Source: Rhodomicrobium sp. R_RK_3
GTDB taxonomy: Bacteria > Pseudomonadota > Alphaproteobacteria > Rhizobiales > Rhodomicrobiaceae
Length of the DNA stretch: 57,383 nt
Direction: 5' to 3'
Assembly: GCF_002198715.1 (NCBI RefSeq)
Contig: NZ_MWLK01000012.1
Location: forward strand, 1 to 57,383
Part shown: piece by piece, positions 1 through 8,302 of the stretch
Layout: the number at the start of each line of letters is the position of its first letter
Numbering within the stretch: the first letter of the stretch is position 1
Program-made: the position numbers and the translations under genes
Notes under the pieces: model-generated
Databases searched by the model: none
Seen by the model: only the letters and a program-made list of their open reading frames with translations
What the model was told of the DNA's origin: nothing

Positions 1-69
1 CGGCCTGACGGCCGTCCGGGACGACGGGGAGAGGACCTTCGATACGCAAAGGTCTCCCATGGGAGAGGG
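1..69. repeat. dispersed repeat, exact inverted copy of 43635-43703
   Basis: All 69 bases recur as the exact reverse complement at 43635-43703. The copy is cut by the window start, so the true element is longer. At the other locus it continues into a longer palindromic element (43679-43785). The block includes a CTCTCCCATGGGAGAG-like palindrome also found near 53964. Confidence 0.9.
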
Positions 70-210
70 AGCTTGGCTGCGGATCTTAAACGGCTGCCGG
101 ACTCTGATTCCAACAACACGACCTCACCCTAATGCGCTTCAGACGGCAAGGCGATCGCCTGGCCGTCTCGTACCAAATGGCCCGGAGCCGTCGCAGGAAA
201 GGACCGTTCG

Positions 211-412
211 GTGATCGAACCCTTCAGCTATACTATCCTGCTGCCGCATACGGTCGCCTTCAATGCCGCCGTGCCGGAGCTGCTGCAGCCGCTCTCGGTG
301 CAGTTCGGCGGCCTGCCTGGACGCGGCCTCTATAATTTCGCCGCCTCGGTCGGGGCGCAGGCGCCGCTCGCGCTGGAATCGCTCGGCCTCAGCGCCCGTA
401 CCATGTCAGCAG
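211..412 (+). pseudogene. remnant of maleylacetate reductase / iron-containing alcohol dehydrogenase
   Basis: The frame reads a short stretch resembling the helical C-terminal half of maleylacetate reductases: a LLPHTVAFNA-like segment, as in the family's region just after the metal-binding histidines, followed by GLYNFAASVGA and LESLGLS, which match the family's pattern of a helix ending in GAPxSLxxLG. The N-terminal NAD-binding domain and the metal ligands are absent and no partner frame supplies them upstream. Family members are about 350 residues; only about 65 are seen. I read it as a decayed fragment of an aromatic-degradation gene. The match is from memory of the family, so moderate confidence. 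Confidence 0.45.
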
Positions 413-434
413 GAGCCTCGAAGCGAGCGGGCGG

Positions 435-1316
435 TCAGGGCGTCTGAGCCTGACGCGGCGGATGGCCGAACAGCGCCTTGTAGGCGCGGCTGAACGCGGC
501 CTCCGACTTGTAACCGACGCTGAGGCCGATCTCTCCCACGCGCGCATTCGGCTTGGCCAGCATTTCGCGCGCCAGCGTCAGGCGAAGCTCATTCTGGTAG
601 CGCAGCGGCGCGTGGCCGACCAGCGCCGCGAACCGCTCGCAAAAGCTCGAACGGGACATGCCGCAAATGCCGGCGAGCGCCTCGATGCTCCATGGCTGCA
701 TCGGCTGCTCGTGAATGGCCTTCAATGCGCGGGCGATGCGCATGTCCGACAGGCCGCCGAGCCACCCCGAGGTCTGCCCCTGGTGAACCCACCAGCGCAG
801 TGTGCGGATGACCATCAGATCGATGATGCGCGAGATCATCAAGGCGGAGCCCGGCCGCATGGTCTCGGCTTCGAGAAGCGTATAGTGGACGAGGCCATTG
901 AGCCATTCGGCATTTTCCGCCCGCCTGATGTGGATGCATTGGGGCAGCGCGAAGATCATGCCATTGAGGCTGTCGGGCTCCAGCCAGAAGCGGAAGACGG
1001 TGATGCTCGCGGGCGCGCCCGACGCGACCACGCGCAAACCGCCCGCGGCGGCTGTCAGCATCACCATGTCGCCGGTTTCGACGGCGATCCTGGCGTGGGC
1101 GTCGCCCTCGACATGCGCCGTGCCCTCGGTCACGACGCAAACATGGCCTGCCCCGATCGTCCGCTCCAATTGCTCGCCGGCCGCGAGGGCGCGGGCCCGG
1201 ACATGGTCTCCCCTGAGGCGGATATGCGCCAGCGCATGGGACAGCAGATCGCCGGAGGCCGAACCGTCGACGCCGGCTTCTGGATGAATGGTCAAATTTT
1301 CCGGTCGATCCATCAT
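435..1316 (-). CDS. AraC-family transcriptional regulator (cupin_6 type)
   Basis: A 293-residue regulator. Residues from about 10 to 180 look like the cupin-like N-terminal domain typical of AraC regulators of the AraC_N/cupin_6 class, with the PQCIHIRRAENAEWL segment that normally precedes the helical linker. Residues about 190-290 form the double helix-turn-helix DNA-binding domain (IEALAGICGMSRSSFCERF, then VGEIGLSVGYKSEAAFSRAYKALFGHPPRQ). Start is one of two adjacent ATG codons (1316 or 1313). It is convergent with the remnant at 211-412 and its promoter faces the next AraC gene. The ligand is unknown; genes of this type often control an adjacent oxidoreductase. Confidence 0.9.
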   Translation of the reverse strand: MMDRPENLTIHPEAGVDGSASGDLLSHALAHIRLRGDHVRARALAAGEQLERTIGAGHVCVVTEGTAHVEGDAHARIAVETGDMVMLTAAAGGLRVVASGAPASITVFRFWLEPDSLNGMIFALPQCIHIRRAENAEWLNGLVHYTLLEAETMRPGSALMISRIIDLMVIRTLRWWVHQGQTSGWLGGLSDMRIARALKAIHEQPMQPWSIEALAGICGMSRSSFCERFAALVGHAPLRYQNELRLTLAREMLAKPNARVGEIGLSVGYKSEAAFSRAYKALFGHPPRQAQTP

Positions 1317-1397
1317 GGCGAGATCGGGGACGGGTGATCAAGGTATGGGCGGTTCAGCGGCACGGGTTTGGCCAAATTTCCGCGACAGGATGAGTTC

Positions 1398-2351
1398 ATG
1401 CGGACGAGCAACGAATTTTGCCTTGCGTCCACGCCCGATTTCGAAACGTGGCGCGTCGAGGCACGTCCGGCGAACGGCGCAAGAAGCCAATACGCCGAAT
1501 ATGACGACATCAAAGCGTCCATGCGATATCTGAATCTATATGGGTTGCCTGCTGTCGATCTCGCGACCCCCTCGGTTTCATCCGCCAAGCGCACGCGCTC
1601 CGATGCGGTACGCGATGGCATGACCGATTTCAAGCTGCTGTTCCAGTTGTCCGGACGCTGCACTCTCATTCAGGATGAGCGCACCTCGGTGCTGGCTGCC
1701 GGAGACCTCGGCCTGGTCGATGCCACGCGGCCGATACTGGCTGTTCCCGCCGAAGGTCCCGGGCGGGTGATCGGGCTGCATTTGCCTCGCCGGCCTCTGA
1801 CCGCCCATCTCGGTTTCGAGCCGCAGGGCGGCCTCAGATGGAAAAGCGATGACGCTTTGCCGGCGCGCTTGCTGAAGAGCCTTGTCGAGGGCGCGATCGA
1901 GGACCCCGATGCGGCATCCGGCGACGCGCAGACCTTCATGGAGCGGGCAATCTATAATCTGGTCGGCGCGCTGTTCGGGGCCGGCGATCTGCCGCAGCAT
2001 TTCTCGCAGGGCGACAAATTGTTCCTTCGCATCTGCCGCATCATCAAGCGGGAGTTCGCCGATCCCGGTTTCGGACCGGCCGATATCGCCGCCGAAGCCG
2101 GCATATCGGTCCGCTATCTGCAAAAACTCTTTGCGATGCGCGGCACGACCTTTGGCAACCACCTGAGATCATGCCGCCTGGACTACGCCGCGAGCCTGCT
2201 GGACGGGCGCGCCGAGATGAAGAGCAAGCCGCCCCTCGTCGAGGTCGCCCGCGCCTGCGGCTATCGCGACTACGCGCATTTCGCGCGCAACTTCCTGGCC
2301 CGTTTCGGCCATACGCCGGGTGCCTTCAACACCCGCGTAAGGGCGCCATGA
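1398..2351 (+). CDS. AraC-family transcriptional regulator
   Basis: A 317-residue regulator with an N-terminal AraC_binding_2-like domain and a C-terminal AraC helix-turn-helix domain (about residues 210-315; motifs PADIAAEAGISVRYLQKLF and VARACGYRDYAHFARNFLARFGHTPGAF). An ATG 30 bases upstream is in frame, but the one at 1398 has a purine-rich GACAGGA just before it and gives a family-typical N-terminus. It is divergent from the AraC gene ending at 435, with 81 bases between the start codons, so the two may share operators. This architecture occurs in regulators of aromatic or amine catabolism, but no target can be named. Confidence 0.88.
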   Translation: MRTSNEFCLASTPDFETWRVEARPANGARSQYAEYDDIKASMRYLNLYGLPAVDLATPSVSSAKRTRSDAVRDGMTDFKLLFQLSGRCTLIQDERTSVLAAGDLGLVDATRPILAVPAEGPGRVIGLHLPRRPLTAHLGFEPQGGLRWKSDDALPARLLKSLVEGAIEDPDAASGDAQTFMERAIYNLVGALFGAGDLPQHFSQGDKLFLRICRIIKREFADPGFGPADIAAEAGISVRYLQKLFAMRGTTFGNHLRSCRLDYAASLLDGRAEMKSKPPLVEVARACGYRDYAHFARNFLARFGHTPGAFNTRVRAP

Positions 2352-2380
2352 TGAATCGGCGGGGGCACGCGCTTCCCGCC

Positions 2381-3217
2381 TCACGACGCGAAATCGGTGG
2401 AGCGGGAAACCTCCTCCCAGGCGGCCATTTCGGTCTTCATGGCCTCGAGCTTGTCCTCGACCAGCTTGAGCGCGTCCGCCCCGAGAGTGAGCCGCACCGG
2501 CGGCGTCTCGGCCGCCACCAGCGTGAGCAGCGCCTGCGCGGCCCTTGCGGGATCGCCGGGCTGATTGCCGCTCTTGGCCCGCCGCGCGGCGCGGATCGGG
2601 TTCATGACATTGTCGTAATCGGCAATGCTGCGCTCGGCGCGGATCATCGAGCGCCCGGCCCAGTCGGTGCGGAATTGGCCCGGTGCCAAAGCCGTCACAT
2701 GGATGCCGAAGGACTTCACCTCCTTGCCCAAGGCTTCGGAAATGCCCTCCAAGGCGAATTTGCTGCCGCAGTAATAGGTAATGCCGGGCAGGGTGATGAA
2801 ACCTCCCATGGAGGTGACGTTGACGATGCGGCCGGAGCGCCGCGCTCGCATGCCCGGCAGCACCGCCTGGATCATCGCGACCGCCCCGAACACATTGGCA
2901 TCGAACTGATGGCGCAGCTCCTCCAGCGAGGATTCTTCCAAGATGCCCTCATGGCCGTAGCCGGCATTGTTGACGAGGACGTCGATCGGACCGGCCGCGC
3001 GCTCCGCCTGCGAAACAGCTCCAAGAATGGCGTCGAAATTCGTCACGTCGAGGAGGATGGCGTGCGCGCGATCCGGCGCGAGGGCCGTGAACGCCTTCGC
3101 CGCGTCTTCGTTGCGCAGCGTGCCGACGACGCGGTGCCCGGCATTCAGGGCGCCTTCGGCAAAGGCTTTGCCCAGACCCGAGCTGACGCCCGTAATAAGA
3201 AAGGTTTTGCTGTTCAT
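2381..3217 (-). CDS. SDR-family NAD(P)-dependent oxidoreductase
   Basis: A 278-residue classical short-chain dehydrogenase. The nucleotide-binding TGVSSGLG lies near residues 9-16, NNAGYG near 83-88, and the catalytic YCGSK (Tyr/Lys) near 150. A GGAGAAG ribosome site precedes the ATG. It is divergent from the TetR gene at 3324, a common layout in which the TetR protein represses the dehydrogenase and a ligand relieves repression. The C-terminal extension beyond the Rossmann core matches the subgroup annotated simply as oxidoreductase. Substrate unknown. Confidence 0.92.
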   Translation of the reverse strand: MNSKTFLITGVSSGLGKAFAEGALNAGHRVVGTLRNEDAAKAFTALAPDRAHAILLDVTNFDAILGAVSQAERAAGPIDVLVNNAGYGHEGILEESSLEELRHQFDANVFGAVAMIQAVLPGMRARRSGRIVNVTSMGGFITLPGITYYCGSKFALEGISEALGKEVKSFGIHVTALAPGQFRTDWAGRSMIRAERSIADYDNVMNPIRAARRAKSGNQPGDPARAAQALLTLVAAETPPVRLTLGADALKLVEDKLEAMKTEMAAWEEVSRSTDFAS

Positions 3218-3275
3218 TCTGCTTCTCCAGCGTTCGGCAGGGAACCCGCCATCCTATATCGTGACTCCATATTGA

Positions 3276-3285
3276 TATCATGATA
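3276..3285. promoter_or_regulatory. palindrome in the SDR-TetR divergent region, candidate operator
   Basis: TATCATGATA is a perfect 10-base palindrome midway between the divergent starts at 3217 and 3324; a similar TATCGTGA lies 20 bases to the left. The position fits a TetR operator, but the assignment is inferred from position and symmetry only. Confidence 0.4.
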
Positions 3286-3323
3286 CAGATTGCAAGAGGC
3301 AGGCGGCAGAGGATAGAAGGTTC

Positions 3324-3971
3324 ATGGCCGGCAAGGCTCAACAACCCCTGCGGGAACGCAGCCGGCAGCTCACCCGCGACATCGTGCTCGATGCCGCCGA
3401 GCGTTTGCTCCAGAAGAGCGCCATGGCGGATTTCTCGATGCGGGCGCTGGCGGCGGAAGCCGGCGTCGGCTTTGCGACGCCGTTCAATCATTTCGGCAGC
3501 AAGAACGCGATCATGCAGGCGCTGTCATCCCGCCTGATCGAGCGGATGGCGGCGCGTTTCCGCGAGGAGGCGCCCGATGGCGATGCCATCGACCGCGTGC
3601 TCGCCATGGGGCGCATCAGCGTCGCTCTCCTGCTGGAAAAGCCCGATGTCCACAAGGCAGTGGTGGGTTCGCTCGGGGTGGTCAGTCCGACACCGGGGTT
3701 TGTCAGGCAGAACTCGAGCGCCTTGTGGTCGCTGGCGCTCGGCGATTTCGCCGGCATCGACGCTCGCATGAAGGCGGTCGCGCAAACGACGCTCGCGGAA
3801 CAGCTCGCCTTCACCTTCCGCGGCTGCGTTTCGTTCTGGATCGCGGGAGAGCTTCCGAACGAGGACCTCGGCAACGCGTTCAGCACCGGCACCTGTGCGC
3901 TGCTCCTCGGCTTTGCCGAGGACAGGCGGCGCGCCGCCCTGGTCGCGCAAATCGAGCGGCTCGCATGCTGA
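3324..3971 (+). CDS. TetR-family transcriptional regulator
   Basis: A 215-residue protein with the TetR_N helix-turn-helix at about residues 15-60 (RDIVLDAAERLLQ, then FSMRALAAEAGVGFATPFNHFGSKNAIM) and a helical ligand-binding C-terminal domain without recognisable specificity. The ATG follows an AGAAGG ribosome site. It is divergent from the SDR gene at 2381-3217 and is its likely regulator. It is convergent with, and ends 21 bases from, the Lrp-family gene. Confidence 0.93.
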   Translation: MAGKAQQPLRERSRQLTRDIVLDAAERLLQKSAMADFSMRALAAEAGVGFATPFNHFGSKNAIMQALSSRLIERMAARFREEAPDGDAIDRVLAMGRISVALLLEKPDVHKAVVGSLGVVSPTPGFVRQNSSALWSLALGDFAGIDARMKAVAQTTLAEQLAFTFRGCVSFWIAGELPNEDLGNAFSTGTCALLLGFAEDRRRAALVAQIERLAC

Positions 3972-3992
3972 TCCACGGAACGCTCCCGAGCG

Positions 3993-4457
3993 TCAAAGGG
4001 GCAGCTCCGTCGACAGCTTCACCGTCTGCATGGGGATGTCGGTCTTGACGTTCTGAACCCCATTCGCCCGCGTCAGATGCGCGGCCTGGAAGGCGCGATA
4101 ACCGTCGAGATCGGCCGCGACCACCCGCAAGAGCGCGTCGCACTCGCCCGCCATGATGTGACATTCGACAACCTGGGTGAGGCGTCGCATGGCAGCGGCG
4201 AAACCTTCGACGGTTTCCGCATCCTGCGCGATCAAGGAGACGCGTGCGAAAACGGTCAGGCTGATGCCGACTTTCGGGGCATCGACCAATGCCACATAGC
4301 GCTGAATGACGCCCTCCTGTTCCAGGCGCCGCACCCGGCGCAGGCAAGGCGACTGCGACAGGCCGACCATGCGCGCGAGTTCGAGATTCTGCAGCCGTCC
4401 ATCCCGCTGCAACGCACGCAGAATACTCAAATCCGTTTCGTCAATCCGTGGGGGCAT
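3993..4457 (-). CDS. Lrp/AsnC-family transcriptional regulator
   Basis: A 154-residue regulator of normal Lrp/AsnC size. Residues 5-60 are the winged helix-turn-helix (IDETDLSILRALQRDGRLQN, VGLSQSPCLRRVRRLEQEGVI) and about 65-145 the RAM ligand-binding domain. The reading frame stays open far upstream, into the divergent gene, but that part has no family similarity; the ATG at 4457 gives the canonical N-terminus. It is divergent from the ThDP-dependent decarboxylase at 4602 with a 144-base gap, so it probably controls that gene in response to an amino or keto acid. Confidence 0.94.
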   Translation of the reverse strand: MPPRIDETDLSILRALQRDGRLQNLELARMVGLSQSPCLRRVRRLEQEGVIQRYVALVDAPKVGISLTVFARVSLIAQDAETVEGFAAAMRRLTQVVECHIMAGECDALLRVVAADLDGYRAFQAAHLTRANGVQNVKTDIPMQTVKLSTELPL

Positions 4458-4601
4458 GCGATCCCGTCTTTGCCGGTTTGCGCGCAATTGGATAGCGCGA
4501 TATGGCGAGCAAGCGCCGTGAAAGGCGGCCAATTGCGCGTGGGATTGGCTAGCCTTGCCTCGAACAGACATAGCGCGGACCAAGAGGCGAGGCCAGTTTC
4601 G

Positions 4602-6299
4602 ATGACAAGCCAGGCATTCGATCGCGTCACGCCGGCAACGCTGCGCCGGGGTGCGGAGCTCCTGGCCGACATCCTGCATAGCGAGGGCGTCCGCTATGTG
4701 TTCGGCAATCCCGGCACGACGGAGCTTCCGGTCATCGAAGCGCTGGGACAATGGGATTTTTCCTATGTGCTCGGCCTTCAGGAGGCCTCGGTCGTGGCCA
4801 TGGCCGACGGCTATGCGCAAGCGTCGGGGCGGGTCGGCTTCGTCAACCTCCACTCCGCCGGCGGGCTCGGTCACGCCATGGGAGCGATCATCAACGCTCA
4901 GGTCTCCAATACGCCGTTGGTGGTGACGGCGGGTCAGCAGGATTTGCGTCACCTCGCCCTGGATCCGCTCCTGTCCGGCAATCTGGCCGGCATCGCCAGC
5001 CCGGTGGTCAAATGGGCGCGGGAAGTCACTCATCCCGACCAGATTCCGGTCCTGGTCCGCCGGGCGTTCAACGACAGCCGGGCCGCGCCGTCCGGGCCGG
5101 TCTTTCTGTCGCTGCCGTTGGACGTGATGGAAGGAATAACGGCCGCGAGCGCCGGAACGCCATCGACGCGTGTCGACGCCCGTGCGCTTGCCGGTTCCCT
5201 CGACGCCATGAGCGAGGCGCTAGCAGGCTTCCTGCCTGGCAAGATGGCCCTGGTGGCCGGCGAGGAGGTCTTCACCTCAGGCGCGGGCGAGTCAGTGGTA
5301 AGGCTCGCCGAGACCCTGGCCGCCCCGGTCTTCGGGTCGTCCTGGCCGGGGCATATTCCGTTCCCGACCGCCCATCCGCTCTGGCGCGGACCCTTGCCGC
5401 CCCAGGCATCCGCCATCCGTGACCGGCTGGCGGCCTATGACGGGCTTTTCCTGCTCGGCGGACAGTCCCTGATCACCTACGTCTATTCGGAGGGCTCGCC
5501 GGTTCCCTCGCATTGCAACGTCTATCAGCTCTCCGCCGATCCGGGGGAACTCGGGCGCACCTATCCCGTGACCCTTGCCTGCGTCGGTGACATCGAAATG
5601 TCGCTGCGGGCTCTCCTGCCCCTGTTGACCGACAAGGTCACCCCGCACCGCCGCGCCGTCTCCGCATTATTGGACAAGGCCGCAAAGGACCGCGACGCGG
5701 CCCACGACGCGCAAGCGCTGAGGCTGGAGCGCGAAGGCGGCAGCCTGCCGATTTCGCCTTATGTGGCCGCCGGAGAGGTTGCCCGCGCCATCGGCCCCGA
5801 TGTCGCGATCGTCGACGAGGCGCCTGCCACCATGGGCGATCTCCGAGCCTTCCTGCGCTCATGGTCGTGCCGCCAATATCTGTTCACCCGCAGCGCCATC
5901 CTCGGGTGGGCCATGCCGGCGGCGATCGGCACGTCTCTTGGGCTCGACCGGCAGCCGGTCGTCGCCGTTCTCGGTGACGGCGCCGCGATGTACTCGCCGC
6001 AGGCCCTGTGGACGGCCGCGCACGAAAAGCTGCCCGTCACCTTCGTGGTCATGAACAACCGCGAATACAACATTCTGAAAGTTGCGATGCGCCGGCGGAC
6101 GATGAGCGCAAATGCATGGCAAAGCCGATTTGTCGGAATGGAGCTGGCCGATCCTGCCATCGACTTCGTTGGCCTGGCGCGATCACTCGGCGTGGCGGCG
6201 AGGCGCGTGGAGAGCGCGGGCGATATCGGCGACGCGGTTGCGGCTGGGATCGCTTCGGGTCTTCCCAATCTCGTCGAAATACCGATCGGCACGGCCTGA
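4602..6299 (+). CDS. mdlC: thiamine-diphosphate enzyme, benzoylformate decarboxylase-like
   Basis: A 565-residue ThDP-dependent enzyme in the three-domain decarboxylase order. The cofactor-activating glutamate is E61 (GLQEASVVAMADGYA). The HSAGG segment at residues 84-88 matches benzoylformate decarboxylase, whose active-site histidine sits there, and a second family-like histidine occurs in FPTAHPLWRG. The Mg/ThDP motif starts GDG at 458 and ends in NN near 485. Benzoylformate decarboxylases convert phenylglyoxylate to benzaldehyde in the mandelate pathway; other 2-keto-acid substrates are possible. No mandelate dehydrogenase or benzaldehyde dehydrogenase lies beside it. The ATG at 4602 is chosen because upstream sequence overlaps the divergent regulator. 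Confidence 0.85.
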   Translation: MTSQAFDRVTPATLRRGAELLADILHSEGVRYVFGNPGTTELPVIEALGQWDFSYVLGLQEASVVAMADGYAQASGRVGFVNLHSAGGLGHAMGAIINAQVSNTPLVVTAGQQDLRHLALDPLLSGNLAGIASPVVKWAREVTHPDQIPVLVRRAFNDSRAAPSGPVFLSLPLDVMEGITAASAGTPSTRVDARALAGSLDAMSEALAGFLPGKMALVAGEEVFTSGAGESVVRLAETLAAPVFGSSWPGHIPFPTAHPLWRGPLPPQASAIRDRLAAYDGLFLLGGQSLITYVYSEGSPVPSHCNVYQLSADPGELGRTYPVTLACVGDIEMSLRALLPLLTDKVTPHRRAVSALLDKAAKDRDAAHDAQALRLEREGGSLPISPYVAAGEVARAIGPDVAIVDEAPATMGDLRAFLRSWSCRQYLFTRSAILGWAMPAAIGTSLGLDRQPVVAVLGDGAAMYSPQALWTAAHEKLPVTFVVMNNREYNILKVAMRRRTMSANAWQSRFVGMELADPAIDFVGLARSLGVAARRVESAGDIGDAVAAGIASGLPNLVEIPIGTA

Positions 6300-6438
6300 T
6301 CGCGCGCAATCTCGGGCGCGTAGATTACGCGCGACCGCGAGGAGCGGTGGCTCAAATGCCGGCAAATTGCCGGTTAAGAAGATTAACGTTTCGTTGCGCG
6401 GCTCATGCGGAGGACGCACCGATGCGCTGCCTTATAGC

Positions 6439-7659
6439 CTAGAGATAGCTTAGCCACCAGTCGCGGCGGCGCTGTTTCACCGCCGCGAACCAATGTACGA
6501 GCGGGTAGAGAACCAGCGCCACGGCGACCCAAATGAGCAGGATCATAGGCAGCCCCAATCCGTAACCGGCGGGCCTATCCGTCGGCTGCCTGGCGATCCA
6601 GGAGAGGCCGGGAAAGGTGATCAGGACGTAGCTGAGCGCGAGAGCATGCAGCAGATAGATATGGGCGATATAATAGATCAGCGGAACCCGGCCGTAGACG
6701 GTGATGATCCGCGCTGCCGGACCCGGGTACCGCTCGATGGCGGCCAGAGCCAAAAATGCCGCCGCCAATGTCATCATCAGGTAAAGCAATGAAGGCGGGT
6801 ATTTCTGGAAGTCGATGAAGGACAGCACCGTCGCGAGCACGGTCTGCTGGGTCTGCCAGGGGTTAGGGTCGCCATAGACATTGCCGGCACGCAGCACGAT
6901 GAGGCCAAGAATCAGCAGCAAGCCGAGGCCGGCCAGCAGAAACCGTCTCTGCGGGGCCTCCCACTGGAAGACCGGCCCCAGCGCATAGCCCATCGCCATG
7001 ACCGCGATCCAAGGCACCAGGGGGTAAAGCACGTAAATCGTCTTACCGTGGCCGACCGCGATGCCGCCGCCCTCATGCAGGAGCACCCAGAGCCACCCGA
7101 GGGCACCGAAATCGACCGGGGAGACGGCATCGAAGAGATTATGTCCGGCAATCAGCGACACGCCGAAGACGATCAGCGCCCAGCGCGGCAGCCAGACGAG
7201 CGCCGCCATCGCAATCATCGAACCGCCAATTGCCCAGATGACATTGCCGACCGGCAGCTTATGGACGGGGCTGATGGCCCAAGGGAGCGTCATCACCAGC
7301 AATTGGATGGCCAGCACCAGCCACAGCCCGCGGGTCAGCAGGAAGCGGCTGGCCTCGCCGAGCGTCCGGCGGCGCACATAAAGATAGGCTGATGTCCCGG
7401 CAAGGAAAATAAAGACCGTCGGGCAAACGTGGGCGAGCCAGCGAACGAGGAAGAGCTGTGGTTCGGCGTAATTATGCGAATCCCCGGCGCTGAAAAAGTC
7501 GCGTGCGTGGTCGAGGGTCATCAAAATCATCACCGCCCCCCTGAGGAGGTCGATGGAATCGACGCGATGACGGGCTGTCGCCTGTACGGCCGCCGCCGTC
7601 CCTCCCGCTGCGCGACACGAAGCCGTGCCCGAATTATTGAGGGATCGAGCCAAACGCAC
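6439..7659 (-). CDS. DUF1624 / HGSNAT-like membrane acyltransferase
   Basis: About 406 residues with some ten hydrophobic segments. It opens with RVDSIDLLRGAVMILMTLDHARDFF, the signature of the DUF1624 (heparan-alpha-glucosaminide N-acetyltransferase catalytic-like) family, and has the paired WLAHVCPTVFIFLAGTSAYL segment. These are inner-membrane proteins; relatives move acyl groups onto sugars, but the bacterial substrates are mostly unknown. No ATG gives a reasonable N-terminus; I chose the GTG at 7659, which has GGGAG a few bases upstream. It stands alone, and three GTTAC half-sites lie upstream of its start. Confidence 0.82.
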   Translation of the reverse strand: MRLARSLNNSGTASCRAAGGTAAAVQATARHRVDSIDLLRGAVMILMTLDHARDFFSAGDSHNYAEPQLFLVRWLAHVCPTVFIFLAGTSAYLYVRRRTLGEASRFLLTRGLWLVLAIQLLVMTLPWAISPVHKLPVGNVIWAIGGSMIAMAALVWLPRWALIVFGVSLIAGHNLFDAVSPVDFGALGWLWVLLHEGGGIAVGHGKTIYVLYPLVPWIAVMAMGYALGPVFQWEAPQRRFLLAGLGLLLILGLIVLRAGNVYGDPNPWQTQQTVLATVLSFIDFQKYPPSLLYLMMTLAAAFLALAAIERYPGPAARIITVYGRVPLIYYIAHIYLLHALALSYVLITFPGLSWIARQPTDRPAGYGLGLPMILLIWVAVALVLYPLVHWFAAVKQRRRDWWLSYL

Positions 7660-8151
7660 ATCGCACTCCCAATGCCGCGCTTCGAATACTGCGGCAGCGT
7701 TGCGATGCCTGCGCTCTATTCGCAAGATCTCAAGTGTTACGCTCGTAGGGGGATCGTAACGGTCCCCGTTGTTACTGTAACGCAACCTGGCGCAGGAGCA
7801 TTATTCATTCCAGGCGGTGCGCGCCGGCCACCCCGCTGACGGTAAATGCATCGAGCCGAGATAGCGCGGCGCCTCGGCCGGAAAGATGATACGCACCACG
7901 GTCGGCGCCGGGGCGGTGCGATGCGCTCGCGACGATCAAAGCCATGCTTGGCGGCCACCGAAGCACGAATTAAGAAGTGCAAAGCTTGGATGTATTGAGG
8001 TTTTCGCGGACCGGCGGCTTTCCACGTTCAGGTCGACGCCCGCTCTGGGACACGACGTCGACGAGGCGACGACTGAAAACGGGGCCTCGCGCATCACCTC
8101 GGCCCGGTCGGTGCCGAAATGTCGGCCGGCGATTTAACGCATTGAAATCTT
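7660..8151. other. intergenic region, no convincing gene
   Basis: No frame here has a recognisable protein. The part nearest the acyltransferase holds GTTACG at 7736-7741, CGTAAC at 7755-7760 and the palindrome GTTACTGTAAC at 7771-7781, which could be operator half-sites for the minus-strand gene. Nothing notable was seen in the remainder up to the tRNA. Confidence 0.6.
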
Positions 8152-8228
8152 TGGTAGCGAGGCCCGGACTTGAACCGGGGACCTACGGATTATGATTCCG
8201 CCGCTCTAACCAACTGAGCTACCCCGCC
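8152..8228 (-). tRNA. tRNA-Met (CAT), elongator type
   Basis: The reverse strand folds as a 77-base tRNA: acceptor GGCGGGG with CCTCGCT (two G-U pairs), D-arm GCTCAGTTGGTTAGAGC, anticodon stem GCGGA/TCCGT with loop ATCATAA (anticodon CAT), T-arm CCCGG-TTCAAGT-CCGGG, and an encoded CCA. The paired first base and the overall sequence fit elongator rather than initiator Met. Confidence 0.96.
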
Positions 8229-8302
8229 ATCGGGTAAAGGTATAGGCAGCGCCGCCGTCAGCGTCAAGAGCGGGGCGCGGCCGATTTGAACCCGCCGGCG
8301 CC

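Noticed and set aside
4458-5033. N-terminal extension of the Lrp-type gene into the divergent decarboxylase
   Set aside because: The family N-terminus starts at the ATG at 4457; the extension overlaps a conserved gene on the other strand and has no similarity.
7737-7982. 81-residue frame between the acyltransferase and tRNA-Met
   Set aside because: Arg-rich, no ribosome site, and it runs over the GTTAC regulatory-like region.
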